From Paulinella micropora (lineage: Eukaryota > Cercozoa > Imbricatea > Euglyphida), in NCBI GenBank assembly GCA_009731375.1, contig BJOX01000175.1:394217-428037 (forward strand): a stretch of 33,821 nt of DNA. The letters are read 5' to 3'. The notes under the pieces are model-generated. The model saw only the letters and a program-made list of their open reading frames with translations, ran no database searches and had not been told where the DNA came from. Each line of letters opens with the position of its first letter. Position 1 is the first letter of the stretch. Of the stretch, positions 1 to 8,581 are shown one piece after another. Position numbers and translations under genes: made by a program.

Positions 1-274
1 CAGGGAGGTTGAAAGGACGCTGCTGTATTGCCTTAAGGTGCAAGAGTCAGTGGTTTGCCGATTCGTTGTTTCCTTTTCGGTGCCAGTCATTAGTAAAGTT
101 TGTTTGGACATATTTCTTAGTTGGACTAGTTTTCGAAACTCTCTCTCTCTCCCCCCCCCCTTCCTCCATTTAATATCTGAGCCAAAGGGGGAGGGAGTTT
201 GGCACCGTCTTCAAAACAAAAAAAAAGCGCTGTTTGCAGGCGTTCTTTTGCGCAGGAACCTCTTGTCGCGCCCA

Positions 275-670
275 ATGCCTTGGGCCAAGGTCTGTGGCCC
301 GTGGTCTAACGAAGCGTCCGTGCCGCAGCTGTTTGTTGCTACCGCTACCAGCTTTGTCTGTGGCATGGTCTGGCTCGTCTCGTTGACTTTAGTACTTCAG
401 GCCGGATCCTATCTGCCGAAAATCGTGCCTATCCTATGCAGGGTTTTGTGGTGGTGCACAGCGCACACGATCTTCGCCTGCATTTCAGTGTTCGTCAGGC
501 AGCCGTTGCGGCTGCTGTTCTGTGTGGCTTCTTTGTTCCCGCTGGGTTGGCACTGCTGGTTGGATTGCTTAGAACAGTACCCGTGCGGTTACAGCCGAGC
601 CGGACCACCCCCGCGACAAATTCTGCGTGCCGTAGAAGGGCCAGGCTGTGTCTGTGCACAGGTTCTGTAG
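275..670 (+). CDS. Predicted multi-pass membrane protein, copy A (unrecognised)
   Basis: From the ATG at 275 this frame gives about 131 residues with three strongly hydrophobic stretches, roughly residues 28-46, 50-75 and 80-97, rich in Trp, Cys and Leu. The ATG follows two pyrimidine-rich TTGCAG/GCGCAG sites (232-254) that could be splice acceptors. The overlapping frame at 436-765 is also open and hydrophobic in its first half. The true product may therefore switch frame inside the region, either by an intron or because of a base error. The next open segment (788-1303) may be a later exon of the same gene. I recognise no family; a membrane location is the only inference offered. Confidence 0.4.
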   Translation: MPWAKVCGPWSNEASVPQLFVATATSFVCGMVWLVSLTLVLQAGSYLPKIVPILCRVLWWCTAHTIFACISVFVRQPLRLLFCVASLFPLGWHCWLDCLEQYPCGYSRAGPPPRQILRAVEGPGCVCAQVL

Positions 671-787
671 TACTTGCGATGGCGCTGCGCAGTTCGGCGC
701 CCTTGCATGCTTTCCTGTTGCTAAGCCAGACGTACGGCGGGGTGGCTACTACTGCACAGCGCTAAGAGACTGAGCGCGCTGCAACTA

Positions 788-1303
788 TTGGCAGCACATC
801 AGTGCGAGCTCCACGAAAGTAATCAGATCAGGCTGCTGGACATCAAATACCGGCTAGAGGTCGCTTGGCGCGCCACGATGATCGTCTGTCTGTTTCTGTC
901 AGCCTACTTTGTGCTCTGGCTCTGGCTTGTAGCGGGGTGCTTGCTGCGCAGCCGTGCTGAAAATCTTGCCTGGCAGGTGCTGTGTTTGGCCGCGCAGCTG
1001 CCTGCTTTTACTTTCATCAGCCTGGTCAATCTACAGACCTCGCAGGGCCAGTCGGAAACGACACCGGTGCCGGCGCCAACGGTACGCAGCCCTGCCAAAT
1101 TTGACACACGCGGCAATGTCGGCGCAATAGTGCCGACATTGCCGCGTGCCCTGATCGCCGATTTTGGCTCCACGCCGCTAACCGTTTTTAATCAGTGGCA
1201 GGTGCGGCAGACAAGCCCCAGCCCGTTGGTGGTCCATGTTCAACAGGGCGTGCTTATGTTGCCTACCAAAGAAAAGCTCCTGCGACCTGCCATTGGCTTC
1301 TGA
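788..1303 (+). CDS. Predicted membrane protein segment, copy A (unrecognised)
   Basis: An open frame of 171 codons ends in TGA at 1301-1303. It has one clear hydrophobic stretch (MIVCLFLSAYFVLWLWLV) starting at the only early in-frame ATG, 878, and a second weaker one ending near codon 75. A Thr/Pro-rich segment and a polar C-terminal half follow. Codons 788-877 read like real protein (charged, helical) but lack a start codon. The segment is either spliced from the upstream membrane-protein frame or begins at 878. A perfect 17-bp inverted repeat (1107-1148) lies inside the frame. The duplicate copy at 3442-3957 encodes the same protein. Confidence 0.45.
   Translation: MAAHQCELHESNQIRLLDIKYRLEVAWRATMIVCLFLSAYFVLWLWLVAGCLLRSRAENLAWQVLCLAAQLPAFTFISLVNLQTSQGQSETTPVPAPTVRSPAKFDTRGNVGAIVPTLPRALIADFGSTPLTVFNQWQVRQTSPSPLVVHVQQGVLMLPTKEKLLRPAIGF
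1107..1148. repeat. Perfect 17-bp inverted repeat with 8-nt loop
   Basis: The arms are CACGCGGCAATGTCGGC at 1107-1123 and its exact reverse complement at 1132-1148, around an 8-base loop. It lies inside the frame 788-1303 and recurs unchanged at 3761-3802. Because the arms are in phase, both strands read nearly the same peptide here. Confidence 0.85.
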
Positions 1304-1387
1304 GGAGGTTTTGTCTGTAGCGGCCGCGCGGGCTGTTGGCGCGCCTTAAGGCAGACCCACCGTCGGTCCTTTTGATTGGCACCGCCG

Positions 1388-1584
1388 GTAAGTTTTTTCA
1401 AAGATCTTGGACACTTTTTCTTTCCTGTATCGACTTAGCCGAAGGTTTAAAACTCTTGAAAGACACTAGTGGCAGAACAAGAAAAAAAAGGTTATTTTTA
1501 TTAGACTGGCTGTTTTTTTGGTTCTAAATGTGCGTGGGCGAGCGAGAGAGAGAGAGAGAGAGAGAGAGCAAGCCAAGAAAACAG
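1388..1584 (+). other. Candidate intron (GTAAGT...ACAG)
   Basis: G|GTAAGT at 1387-1393 matches the consensus 5' splice site exactly. TTCTAAAT at 1522-1529 could serve as a branch site, and AAAACAG ends at 1584. Joining 1387 to 1585 keeps phase 1 and links a short open segment (1321-1387, no ATG) to the acidic ORF ending at 1853. In the duplicate the donor is GTACGT and the downstream sequence is unrelated. RNA support is absent, so this is a candidate only. Confidence 0.35.
1544..1568. repeat. (GA)n microsatellite
   Basis: An uninterrupted GA dinucleotide run of about 25 bases lies in the candidate intron. It has the same length in the duplicate at 4198-4222. Confidence 0.95.
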
Positions 1585-1853
1585 AAAAGTCGCAGTACGA
1601 CGTGAAGATCAGATGTGTTTCTTTGCGTAACTGGGGCTTCCTAACTCTGGAGCTAGAAGAAGTGCGTCCATCGTCCTTGGCAGAACTGCAGGCGGAGATT
1701 GAGAAGATGAAACAAGAAATCCTGGAAACGTACACAGACGTATACGAGCGGTTGGAAAAGGGTGAAGACATAGCAACGATCCCGGATGCGGTGGACAGAA
1801 TGATCGACCCCCTCGCACCCTTCCAGTCGGGGGGAAATGAGGTGTATTGTTGA
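1585..1853 (+). CDS. Acidic helical protein, 3' exon (unrecognised)
   Basis: This frame reads about 89 residues to TGA-adjacent TGT at 1851-1853 with stop 1854-1856 immediately after. It includes a Glu/Leu-rich helix (ELQAEIEKMKQEILE) that could form a short coiled coil, then an acidic DAVDRMIDPL tail. Its 5' end would come from the candidate intron at 1388-1584; without splicing, the first in-frame ATG is near 1708 and leaves about 48 residues. It exists only after copy A of the duplication, so it marks the unique flank. No family is recognised. Composition and codon use look protein-like, but the 5' structure is uncertain. Confidence 0.4.
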
Positions 1854-1856
1854 GCT

Positions 1857-2654
1857 GAGCAAGCAGTAAAGAAAATAACAACCAAGAAGCTTTACTCCCA
1901 ACGGAAAGAAAAATCTGATGTTACAGATTCTCTTTTTTTCTTTTTTTTTTTGCTTTGGGCAGTAAAGAAGACAGGAATGACCTTGTTAGTTCCACTTTCT
2001 TTTTCGTTGCTGCTTAAAAGTCACAATACCATTAAAAAAAATTCAAACGTTGCTTGGCAGAAATTTTGACTCCAAATAAATAAACGCCGGCGGCGGGAGA
2101 AAGCGCGGGGGGGGGAGAGGGAGAAAGGGGGGGGGGGGGNNNNNNNNNNNNNNNNNNNNNNNNNNNNNNNNNNNNNNNNNNNNNNNNNNNNNNNNNNNNN
2201 NNNNNNNNNNNNNNNNNNNNNNNNNNNNNNNNNNNNNNNNNNNNNNNNNNNNNNNNNNNNNNNNNNNNNNNNNNNNNNNNNNNNNNNNNNNNNNNNNNNN
2301 NNNNNNNNNNNNNNNNNNNNNNNNNNNNNNNNNNNNNNNNNNNNNNNNNNNNNNNNNNNNNNNNNNNNNNNNNNNNNNNNNNNNNNNNNNNNNNNNNNNN
2401 NNNNNNNNNNNNNNNNNNNNNNNNNNNNNNNNNNNNNNNNNNNNNNNNNNNNNNNNNNNNNNNNNNNNNNNNNNNNNNNNNNNNNNNNNNNNNNNNNNNN
2501 NNNNNNNNNNNNNNNNNNNNNNNNNNNNNNNNNNNNNNNNNNNNNNNNNNNNNNNNNNNNNNNNNNNNNNNNNNNNNNNNNNNNNNNNNNNNNNNNNNNN
2601 NNNNNNNNNNNNNNNNNNNNNNNNNNNNNNNNNNNNNNNNNNNNNNNNNNNNNN
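1857..2654. other. Intergenic spacer with T/G homopolymers and a 515-base gap
   Basis: 1857-2139 is AT-rich with T runs (1932-1950), then a G/A-rich stretch ending in an 11-G run. 2140-2654 is N. I see no gene in it. Confidence 0.8.
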
Positions 2655-2928
2655 CAGGGAGGTTGAAAGGACGCTGCTGTATTGCCTTAAGGTGCAAGAG
2701 TCAGTGGTTTGCCGATTCGTTGTTTCCTTTTCGGTGCCAGTCATTAGTAAAGTTTGTTTGGACATATTTCTTAGTTGGACTAGTTTTCGAAACTCTCTCT
2801 CTCTCCCCCCCCCCTTCCTCCATTTAATATCTGAGCCAAAGGGGGAGGGAGTTTGGCACCGTCTTCAAAACAAAAAAAAAGCGCTGTTTGCAGGCGTTCT
2901 TTTGCGCAGGAACCTCTTGTCGCGCCCA

Positions 2929-3324
2929 ATGCCTTGGGCCAAGGTCTGTGGCCCGTGGTCTAACGAAGCGTCCGTGCCGCAGCTGTTTGTTGCTACCGCT
3001 ACCAGCTTTGTCTGTGGCATGGTCTGGCTCGTCTCGTTGACTTTAGTACTTCAGGCCGGATCCTATCTGCCGAAAATCGTGCCTATCCTATGCAGGGTTT
3101 TGTGGTGGTGCACAGCGCACACGATCTTCGCCTGCATTTCAGTGTTCGTCAGGCAGCCGTTGCGGCTGCTGTTCTGTGTGGCTTCTTTGTTCCCGCTGGG
3201 TTGGCACTGCTGGTTGGATTGCTTAGAACAGTACCCGTGCGGTTACAGCCGAGCCGGACCACCCCCGCGACAAATTCTGCGTGCCGTAGAAGGGCCAGGC
3301 TGTGTCTGTGCACAGGTTCTGTAG
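2929..3324 (+). CDS. Predicted multi-pass membrane protein, copy B (unrecognised)
   Basis: This is the duplicate of the ORF at 275-670, identical in sequence, with the same three hydrophobic segments. The same overlapping open frame (3090-3419) leaves the exon structure unresolved. Confidence 0.4.
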   Translation: MPWAKVCGPWSNEASVPQLFVATATSFVCGMVWLVSLTLVLQAGSYLPKIVPILCRVLWWCTAHTIFACISVFVRQPLRLLFCVASLFPLGWHCWLDCLEQYPCGYSRAGPPPRQILRAVEGPGCVCAQVL

Positions 3325-3441
3325 TACTTGCGATGGCGCTGCGCAGTTCGGCGCCCTTGCATGCTTTCCTGTTGCTAAGCCAGACGTACGGCGGGGTGGC
3401 TACTACTGCACAGCGCTAAGAGACTGAGCGCGCTGCAACTC

Positions 3442-3957
3442 TTGGCAGCACATCAGTGCGAGCTCCACGAAAGTAATCAGATCAGGCTGCTGGACATCAA
3501 ATACCGGCTAGAGGTCGCTTGGCGCGCCACGATGATCGTCTGTCTGTTTCTGTCAGCCTACTTTGTGCTCTGGCTCTGGCTTGTAGCGGGGTGCTTGCTG
3601 CGCAGCCGTGCTGAAAATCTTGCCTGGCAGGTGCTGTGTTTGGCCGCGCAGCTGCCTGCTTTTACTTTCATCAGCCTGGTCAATCTACAGACCTCGCAGG
3701 GCCAGTCGGAAACGACACCGGTGCCGGCGCCAACGGTACGCAGCCCTGCCAAATTTGACACACGCGGCAATGTCGGCGCAATAGTGCCGACATTGCCGCG
3801 TGCCCTGATCGCCGATTTTGGCTCCACGCCGCTAACCGTTTTTAATCAGTGGCAGGTGCGGCAGACAAGCCCCAGCCCGTTGGTGGTCCATGTTCAACAG
3901 GGCGTGCTTATGTTGCCTACCAAAGAAAAGCTCCTGCGACCTGCCATTGGCTTCTGA
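3442..3957 (+). CDS. Predicted membrane protein segment, copy B (unrecognised)
   Basis: This is the duplicate of 788-1303. The first ATG in frame is at 3532. One of the three inter-copy differences (C3441) lies just before the open segment and does not change the shared protein. The 17-bp inverted repeat recurs at 3761-3802. Confidence 0.45.
   Translation: MAAHQCELHESNQIRLLDIKYRLEVAWRATMIVCLFLSAYFVLWLWLVAGCLLRSRAENLAWQVLCLAAQLPAFTFISLVNLQTSQGQSETTPVPAPTVRSPAKFDTRGNVGAIVPTLPRALIADFGSTPLTVFNQWQVRQTSPSPLVVHVQQGVLMLPTKEKLLRPAIGF
3761..3802. repeat. Perfect 17-bp inverted repeat, copy B
   Basis: Second copy of the 1107-1148 palindrome, with the same arms and loop. Confidence 0.85.
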
Positions 3958-4271
3958 GGAGGTTTTGTCTGTAGCGGCCGCGCGGGCTGTTGGCGCGCCC
4001 TAAGGCAGACCCACCGTCGGTCCTTTTGATTGGCACCGCCGGTACGTTTTTTCAAAGATCTTGGACACTTTTTCTTTCCTGTATCGACTTAGCCGAAGGT
4101 TTAAAACTCTTGAAAGACACTAGTGGCAGAACAAGAAAAAAAAGGTTATTTTTATTAGACTGGCTGTTTTTTTGGTTCTAAATGTGCGTGGGCGAGCGAG
4201 AGAGAGAGAGAGAGAGAGAGAGCAAGCCAAGAAAACAGCAAAGTCAGCAACTGTCCGGCAAAATGTCAGCT

Positions 4272-4287
4272 GGGGTATAAAAAAAAG
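4272..4287 (+). promoter_or_regulatory. TATA-like element
   Basis: GGGGTATAAAAAAAAGG is a plus-strand TATA-box-like string. It sits downstream of the minus-strand Arg/Ser gene, and no plus-strand ORF clearly follows it, so its role is doubtful. Confidence 0.2.
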
Positions 4288-4299
4288 GCGGTGCTCAAT

Positions 4300-5285
4300 T
4301 CAAAGACAAGAGGAGTGGCCGATCAGGTTGCACAGATGATCTAGCGCTTCTTGCCATTCTGTGATCTTGAGCCTGGTGTTGCGTATGCATTCGATGAGCT
4401 TTAACTTGCAGCAGCGACCGGGATTTAGGCGAGCGGGGCCTTCCTCGCCGATGGGGGTTTTGAGGTCAGTGAACCCATGGGCCGCTTGCTTTTGGTGGTA
4501 GTAAGTAATCAAGTTTTCGAGGCTGTACTTGGTAGCCCAGGCCACGTCGCCGAGCTCGTCGAAGCCCAAATCACCAATCGGGGTAGCCAGAATGCTTTTC
4601 GCAGGCGAGCGGCTGCGATCTCGACGACCTTGTACCTAAATGGAAAAACAAAACCAAAAAAAAAACCAGAAAACGAAACATAGAAAAAGGAAGGTGCGCC
4701 CAAAGGAGGGGTTAAATCAGGCCCTAGAGAGAACACACACAAAAAAGAAAAAAACAACAAGCTGACCGACGTGTTCCTGTTCGGTGACGACGACGGGGCG
4801 GTACTGCTGAGGCTGAAGGAGTCATCTGAGCTGTGGCTGCTGCTGCTCCGGCTTCTGCTCTGAGTTGGGCTGCGGCTCCGGCTCCGAGTTGGGCTGCGGC
4901 TCCGGCTCGGGTAGAAATAATGTCTCTGGCCAGTTATGTCTTTGTAACAGGATATTTCAGAAGAACGACGAGCAGCTTGCGTTTGTTGTTGTTGAGTGGG
5001 GTCCAAACGAGCAGCTTCCGCTTGGCTGGGTAGCGTTTCCGTCCTCGGGGGCCAGCGCTGTGCTCTGACCGTGAGAACCCTCTTGGCCAGGCACTTCTCC
5101 TTCGTGGCTGCTGTAGGCAGCTCCCTCCTGACGAACAACTTCTTCTTCCTGCTGCTGGGTAGCGCTTGCGGATGCTTTCCCGCGGCCAGGAACTACGCGC
5201 TGGGGCAACCTCTTGCTGACAGTGGCAGCTTCTTGGGCCTGGCGACGAATCGCTCTGCGGCCGCGATCGGTAAGGATTTGCGCCA
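4300..5285 (-). CDS. Arg/Ser-rich (SR-like) protein with one intron
   Basis: The likely start is the ATG at 5285 (CATGG on plus, good context). The N-terminal part is basic and Gln/Glu-rich. A run of SRSRSP-type dipeptides (about 4830-4915) follows, then an acidic Ser-rich stretch. After an intron at 4636-4766 come a second short RS motif (DRSRSPAKS) and a folded-looking 90-residue C-terminal region ending in TGA at 4300. RS domains usually mark nuclear RNA-processing proteins and are phosphorylated by SR kinases. No RNA-recognition motif is visible, so a splicing-factor role is only an inference. One frame change is needed near 5130-5230, through a base error or a further small intron. The 5' half is duplicated at 7271-7531. 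Confidence 0.55.
4636..4766 (-). other. Intron in the Arg/Ser-rich gene (131 nt, GTCAGC...TTTAG)
   Basis: On the minus strand the acceptor is textbook: a long T-rich tract with TTTTTCCATTTAG, followed by G. The donor is TCG|GTCAGC. Both sites are phase 0. Splicing joins the Ser-rich segment directly to a segment with another RSRSP motif, and it removes a stretch that reads as poly-Phe. The donor is weaker than consensus, and a nearby alternative could be used. Confidence 0.6.
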
Positions 5286-5503
5286 TGGATCGAGCTCCTA
5301 CGTTTTGCCAACACACAGCAACAACAACAAAACAAAGTTGGGCTTTGCTTTTTCTTTCTTTCTTTTTTTTTGGGCTCCGGTATGTTCTCTTGCGCGTACA
5401 TTTGCTGATTTCATTTGGTGATTTCACGCGTCAATCAAAACCTAGACCTGCAGATAAATTTAGCGCAACGTGCACAGAAAGGGCAGGGACAACAACTTTT
5501 CTT

Positions 5504-5549
<46 letters not shown>
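5025..5549. repeat. Duplicated block, copy 1 (matches 7271-7791)
   Basis: Offset 2246; the two copies look identical by eye through a 37-A run. It carries the 5' part and upstream region of the Arg/Ser-rich gene. Copy 2 begins immediately after a 10-N scaffold gap (7261-7270). This suggests two overlapping contigs of one locus rather than a genomic duplication. Confidence 0.85.
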
Positions 5550-5913
5550 NNNNNNNNNNGGCACAAGAAGAAAAAAATATTGGGTGTGATTTGCGGTGAC
5601 TTTCTACACTGTCTGCAAGGTTGTGTGATTATGTGATTTCCAGATAGTGTGTGTGTGTGTGATCGATTGCCTGAGGGGGGAGGGGTGAAGGCCCCCTCCC
5701 CACCCTTTCTTGCAACCCTCGCGTTTTTTGCAACCTGGGGGTTGCGCAATGAGGCCAACACATTGGGGTTGAAAGAAAGGGAACGCGGGGGGGGGCATTT
5801 GTTTCTCTCTCTCCCCTCCCCGTTCCCTTCCCCCAAAAAAAACAAGAACGGTGTAGAACAACAACAAGCAAAAAAAAAGGGGGGAGGGGGTTCAAAAAAA
5901 AGGGGGCGGGGGG
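5286..5913. other. Divergent spacer between Arg/Ser-rich gene and RING gene
   Basis: It separates divergent genes and probably contains both promoters. It holds a T-rich tract (5348-5370), a 37-A run (5509-5545), a 10-N gap (5550-5559), a GT microsatellite (5646-5660), C- and G-rich blocks and, directly before the ATG at 5914, a purine tract of A8 and G-runs. No TATA box is obvious. Reading frames across the A run (poly-Lys) are artefacts. Confidence 0.7.
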
Positions 5914-7260
5914 ATGGCAGCACTGCCAAGCCAACAGTCCGGTAGCGCGAGGTGGGTTGACATCGAGCAGGACCCGTGCGAGGTTGACCGCGACAACCTG
6001 TCTTTTTTCTTGCAGAGCAATGCCTGCCAGGGTGTTTTTCTGCGTTTTCTGGAGTTCTTTGTTCGGAACGGCGACGTGGCGGCGACGGAGCAGGTGCTGC
6101 AATGCCTGAGGTCTGAGGCGAGAAACAAAGCGCGCCGGTTGCGGCAGCAGCATGTGCGACTGTCGGGCGACAACAGTGGCCTCGTGGCCCAAGACTTGTT
6201 GTTGCTGTACGGCCAGCTGGCGGCCGCCGGGGCCGACGCGGCGGCGTTGCAGGTGTTGTGGGAGACTGTCAAACGCCTGGACTGTAAAATTGACGCGAAT
6301 TGTCAGCTGGTGGCAAAGACTGTGCTGGGGCTGCTGTCGGGCCCCACCAGATTGACAACCCGCGCTGAGCTAGCTCCCGTGTGGTCGCTGGTGAGCCAGG
6401 CCGGGGACAGCTCCCGTCCTACTCGCCAGCACTTGGGTCAGCTGGCTGGGCGCCGTGGGGCGGGTGTGGCAGACACTGCGCAATGGCAGTTACCCGACGC
6501 CGCGGCCGCTGAGGAAGGTGCTGCTCGGGCCGAAAAAGTTCCGGGGGCAAAAAGAACACAAGGTGTACAAGGTGTTTCCTTTTGAGATGTTGTTGCTGGA
6601 ACTGCTGTGGGTGGTTAAGCTAGAGGTGCGCACTTGCGCTCCCCGGAGCTTCCGGGAGGCGTGCGACGTGGTGGCGATCCTGAACGCGGCGCTGCTGGGG
6701 CTGGGCCGCCGAGATTTGTTTGCCATACTGCTCGACGCGAAGGAGTTGTTGCAGCTTTCCGATTGCGTTTGGGCCGCGGCGGCCGTCGCGGGCCAGTCTC
6801 CGGTCTTGCTCAAGTTTTTTCTGCAGCAGCAGACGGACTGTACAACGGCGCAGGCGCTGCTGGAGATGGCGCTGGCCGGGGCGTGCATCCTTGGGGACGA
6901 CAACGGCACGGGCACCTGGGGGGTCAAGGTGCCGGCGGTCCCGCCGGCCCTGTGCCTGGTGGGGTTGCTGCTGCAGGCGGGTGCCTCGCTGGAAAGAGAT
7001 TGGCTGCACGACTGGGGGGACCTGCCGCACAGTCGACTGTTGCCCAACTGTGGGCGGCCCGCCGAGCTGCGAAGGCTGCGAAGACTGCGAGAGGGAGGCA
7101 GCCGTCTCGCGGCGCAGGGCGACAGACTGCAAGAGGGAGCTAGCCGCCGCGGAGGAGTCCGGGAAGGCGCTGCGGCGCGAGAACACGAGGCTAACGGCAG
7201 CGGCGGAGCGCGCTAGGCAGGAGCTAGCCGCCTTGGAAAGCAAGCTGCGCGACACCCGCA
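5914..7260 (+). CDS. Helical protein with coiled coil, 3'-truncated copy (RING lost at gap)
   Basis: The start ATG follows a G-rich leader. The first frame gives about 160 residues of Ala/Leu-rich helices. The reading then moves to the next frame, exactly as expected if a 40-nt intron (6391-6430) is removed, and continues through more helical sequence. A second frame change near 7050 leads into a charged heptad-like coiled coil. The copy stops at the 10-N gap at 7261, before the C-terminal RING seen in the complete copy at 8582-10180. Two substitutions (6535, 6537) against that copy give one Lys-to-Arg change. It is probably the same gene assembled twice. Confidence 0.6.
6391..6430 (+). other. 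Candidate 40-nt intron (GTGAGC...GCCAG)
   Basis: The donor CTG|GTGAGC is strong and the acceptor is CGCCAG. Both ends are phase 0. Removing it joins the two long open frames of the RING gene without loss of open sequence, and both in-frame stops of the second frame (6371, 6392) then fall outside the coding path. The alternative is a base indel between 6392 and 6440. Confidence 0.5.
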
Positions 7261-7270
7261 NNNNNNNNNN

Positions 7271-7531
7271 GCTGGGTAGCGTTTCCGTCCTCGGGGGCCA
7301 GCGCTGTGCTCTGACCGTGAGAACCCTCTTGGCCAGGCACTTCTCCTTCGTGGCTGCTGTAGGCAGCTCCCTCCTGACGAACAACTTCTTCTTCCTGCTG
7401 CTGGGTAGCGCTTGCGGATGCTTTCCCGCGGCCAGGAACTACGCGCTGGGGCAACCTCTTGCTGACAGTGGCAGCTTCTTGGGCCTGGCGACGAATCGCT
7501 CTGCGGCCGCGATCGGTAAGGATTTGCGCCA
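7271..7531 (-). pseudogene. Arg/Ser-rich gene, 5' fragment (second copy)
   Basis: Duplicate of 5025-5285. It has the same ATG (7531) and N-terminal reading frame, cut off by the 10-N gap at 7261-7270 before the RS repeats. It is probably an assembly duplicate rather than a decayed gene. Confidence 0.6.
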
Positions 7532-7749
7532 TGGATCGAGCTCCTACGTTTTGCCAACACACAGCAACAACAACAAAACAAAGTTGGGCTTTGCTTTTTC
7601 TTTCTTTCTTTTTTTTTGGGCTCCGGTATGTTCTCTTGCGCGTACATTTGCTGATTTCATTTGGTGATTTCACGCGTCAATCAAAACCTAGACCTGCAGA
7701 TAAATTTAGCGCAACGTGCACAGAAAGGGCAGGGACAACAACTTTTCTT

Positions 7750-7791
<42 letters not shown>
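7271..7791. repeat. Duplicated block, copy 2 (matches 5025-5545)
   Basis: Same content as 5025-5545, including the 37-A run (7755-7791), which again ends at a gap. Confidence 0.85.
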
Positions 7792-8581
7792 NNNNNNNNN
7801 NNNNNNNNNNNNNNNNNNNNNNNNNNNNNNNNNNNNNNNNNNNNNNNNNNNNNNNNNNNNNNNNNNNNNNNNNNNNNNNNNNNNNNNNNNNNNNNNNNNN
7901 NNNNNNNNNNNNNNNNNNNNNNNNNNNNNNNNNNNNNNNNNNNNNNNNNNNNNNNNNNNNNNNNNNNNNNNNNNNNNNNNNNNNNNNNNNNNNNNNNNNN
8001 NNNNNNNNNNNNNNNNNNNNNNNNNNNNNNNNNNNNNNNNNNNNNNNNNNNNNNNNNNNNNNNNNNNNNNNNNNNNNNNNNNNNNNNNNNNNNNNNNNNN
8101 NNNNNNNNNNNNNNNNNNNNNNNNNNNNNNNNNNNNNNNNNNNNNNNNNNNNNNNNNNNNNNNNNNNNNNNNNNNNNNNNNNNNNNNNNNNNNNNNNNNN
8201 NNNNNNNNNNNNNNNNNNNNNNNNNNNNNNNNNNNNNNNNNNNNNNNNNNNNNNNNNNNNNNNNNNNNNNNNNNNNNNNNNNNNNNNNNNNNNNNNNNNN
8301 NNNNNNNNNNNNNNNNNNNNNNNNNNNNNNNNNNNNNNNNNNNNNNNNNNNNNNNNNNNNNNNNNNNNNNNNNNNNNNNNNNNNNNNNNNNNNNNNNNNN
8401 NNNNNNNNNNNNNNNNNNNNNNNNNNNNNNNNNNNNNNNNNNNNNNNNNNNNNNNNNNNNNNNNNNNNNNNNNNNNNNNNNNNNNNNNNNNNNNNNNNNN
8501 NNNNNNNNNNNNNNNNNNNNNNNNNNNNNNNNNNNNNNNNNNNNNNNNNNNNNNNNNNNNNNNNNNNNNNGGGGCGGGGGG
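7532..8581. other. Divergent spacer, second copy, with a 779-base gap
   Basis: Counterpart of 5286-5913. Only its ends are sequenced; 7792-8570 is N. The short 8571-8581 stretch is the G-rich leader of the RING gene. Confidence 0.8.

Larger units (their letters stand above)
1..1584. repeat. Segmental duplication, copy A of the membrane-protein locus
   Basis: This block is repeated at 2655-4238 at a constant offset of 2654 bases. Reading the copies against each other I find only three differences: A787/C3441, T1346/C4000 and A1391/C4045. Both copies begin with the same bases, directly at the window start and directly after a 515-N gap. Similarity stops just after the shared AAAACAG at 1578-1584. 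Beyond it copy A continues into an acidic ORF, while copy B continues into the 3' end of an Arg/Ser-rich gene. It could be a recent tandem duplication, or two haplotypes/contigs placed in tandem by the scaffolder. Confidence 0.9.
2655..4238. repeat. Segmental duplication, copy B of the membrane-protein locus
   Basis: This is the duplicate of 1-1584 (see that entry). It starts on the first base after the N gap and ends at the same AAAACAG, so one breakpoint coincides with an assembly gap and the other with a possible splice acceptor. Confidence 0.9.

Noticed and set aside
904-1173. Minus-strand ORF opposite the membrane-protein frame
   Set aside because: It mirrors the sense frame because of the palindrome at 1107-1148. 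The sense frame has the better hydrophobic pattern.
1301-1312. Shine-Dalgarno-like GAGGAGG
   Set aside because: It follows a stop codon with no suitable ORF behind it, and other genes show no such motif.
2032-2765. Long frames running across N gaps (also at 7459-9253, 19432-20611, 21654-22971 and 26731-27475)
   Set aside because: Most of their length is unknown sequence, and the ends are homopolymer-encoded (poly-Lys, poly-Pro, poly-Phe). They are not evidence of genes.
7050-7101. 52-nt GT...AG intron in the RING gene
   Set aside because: The phase fits, but the donor GTGGGC is weak and removal would delete a regular Cys-rich segment. A single indel in the GGGCGGCCCGCC run explains the frame change equally well.
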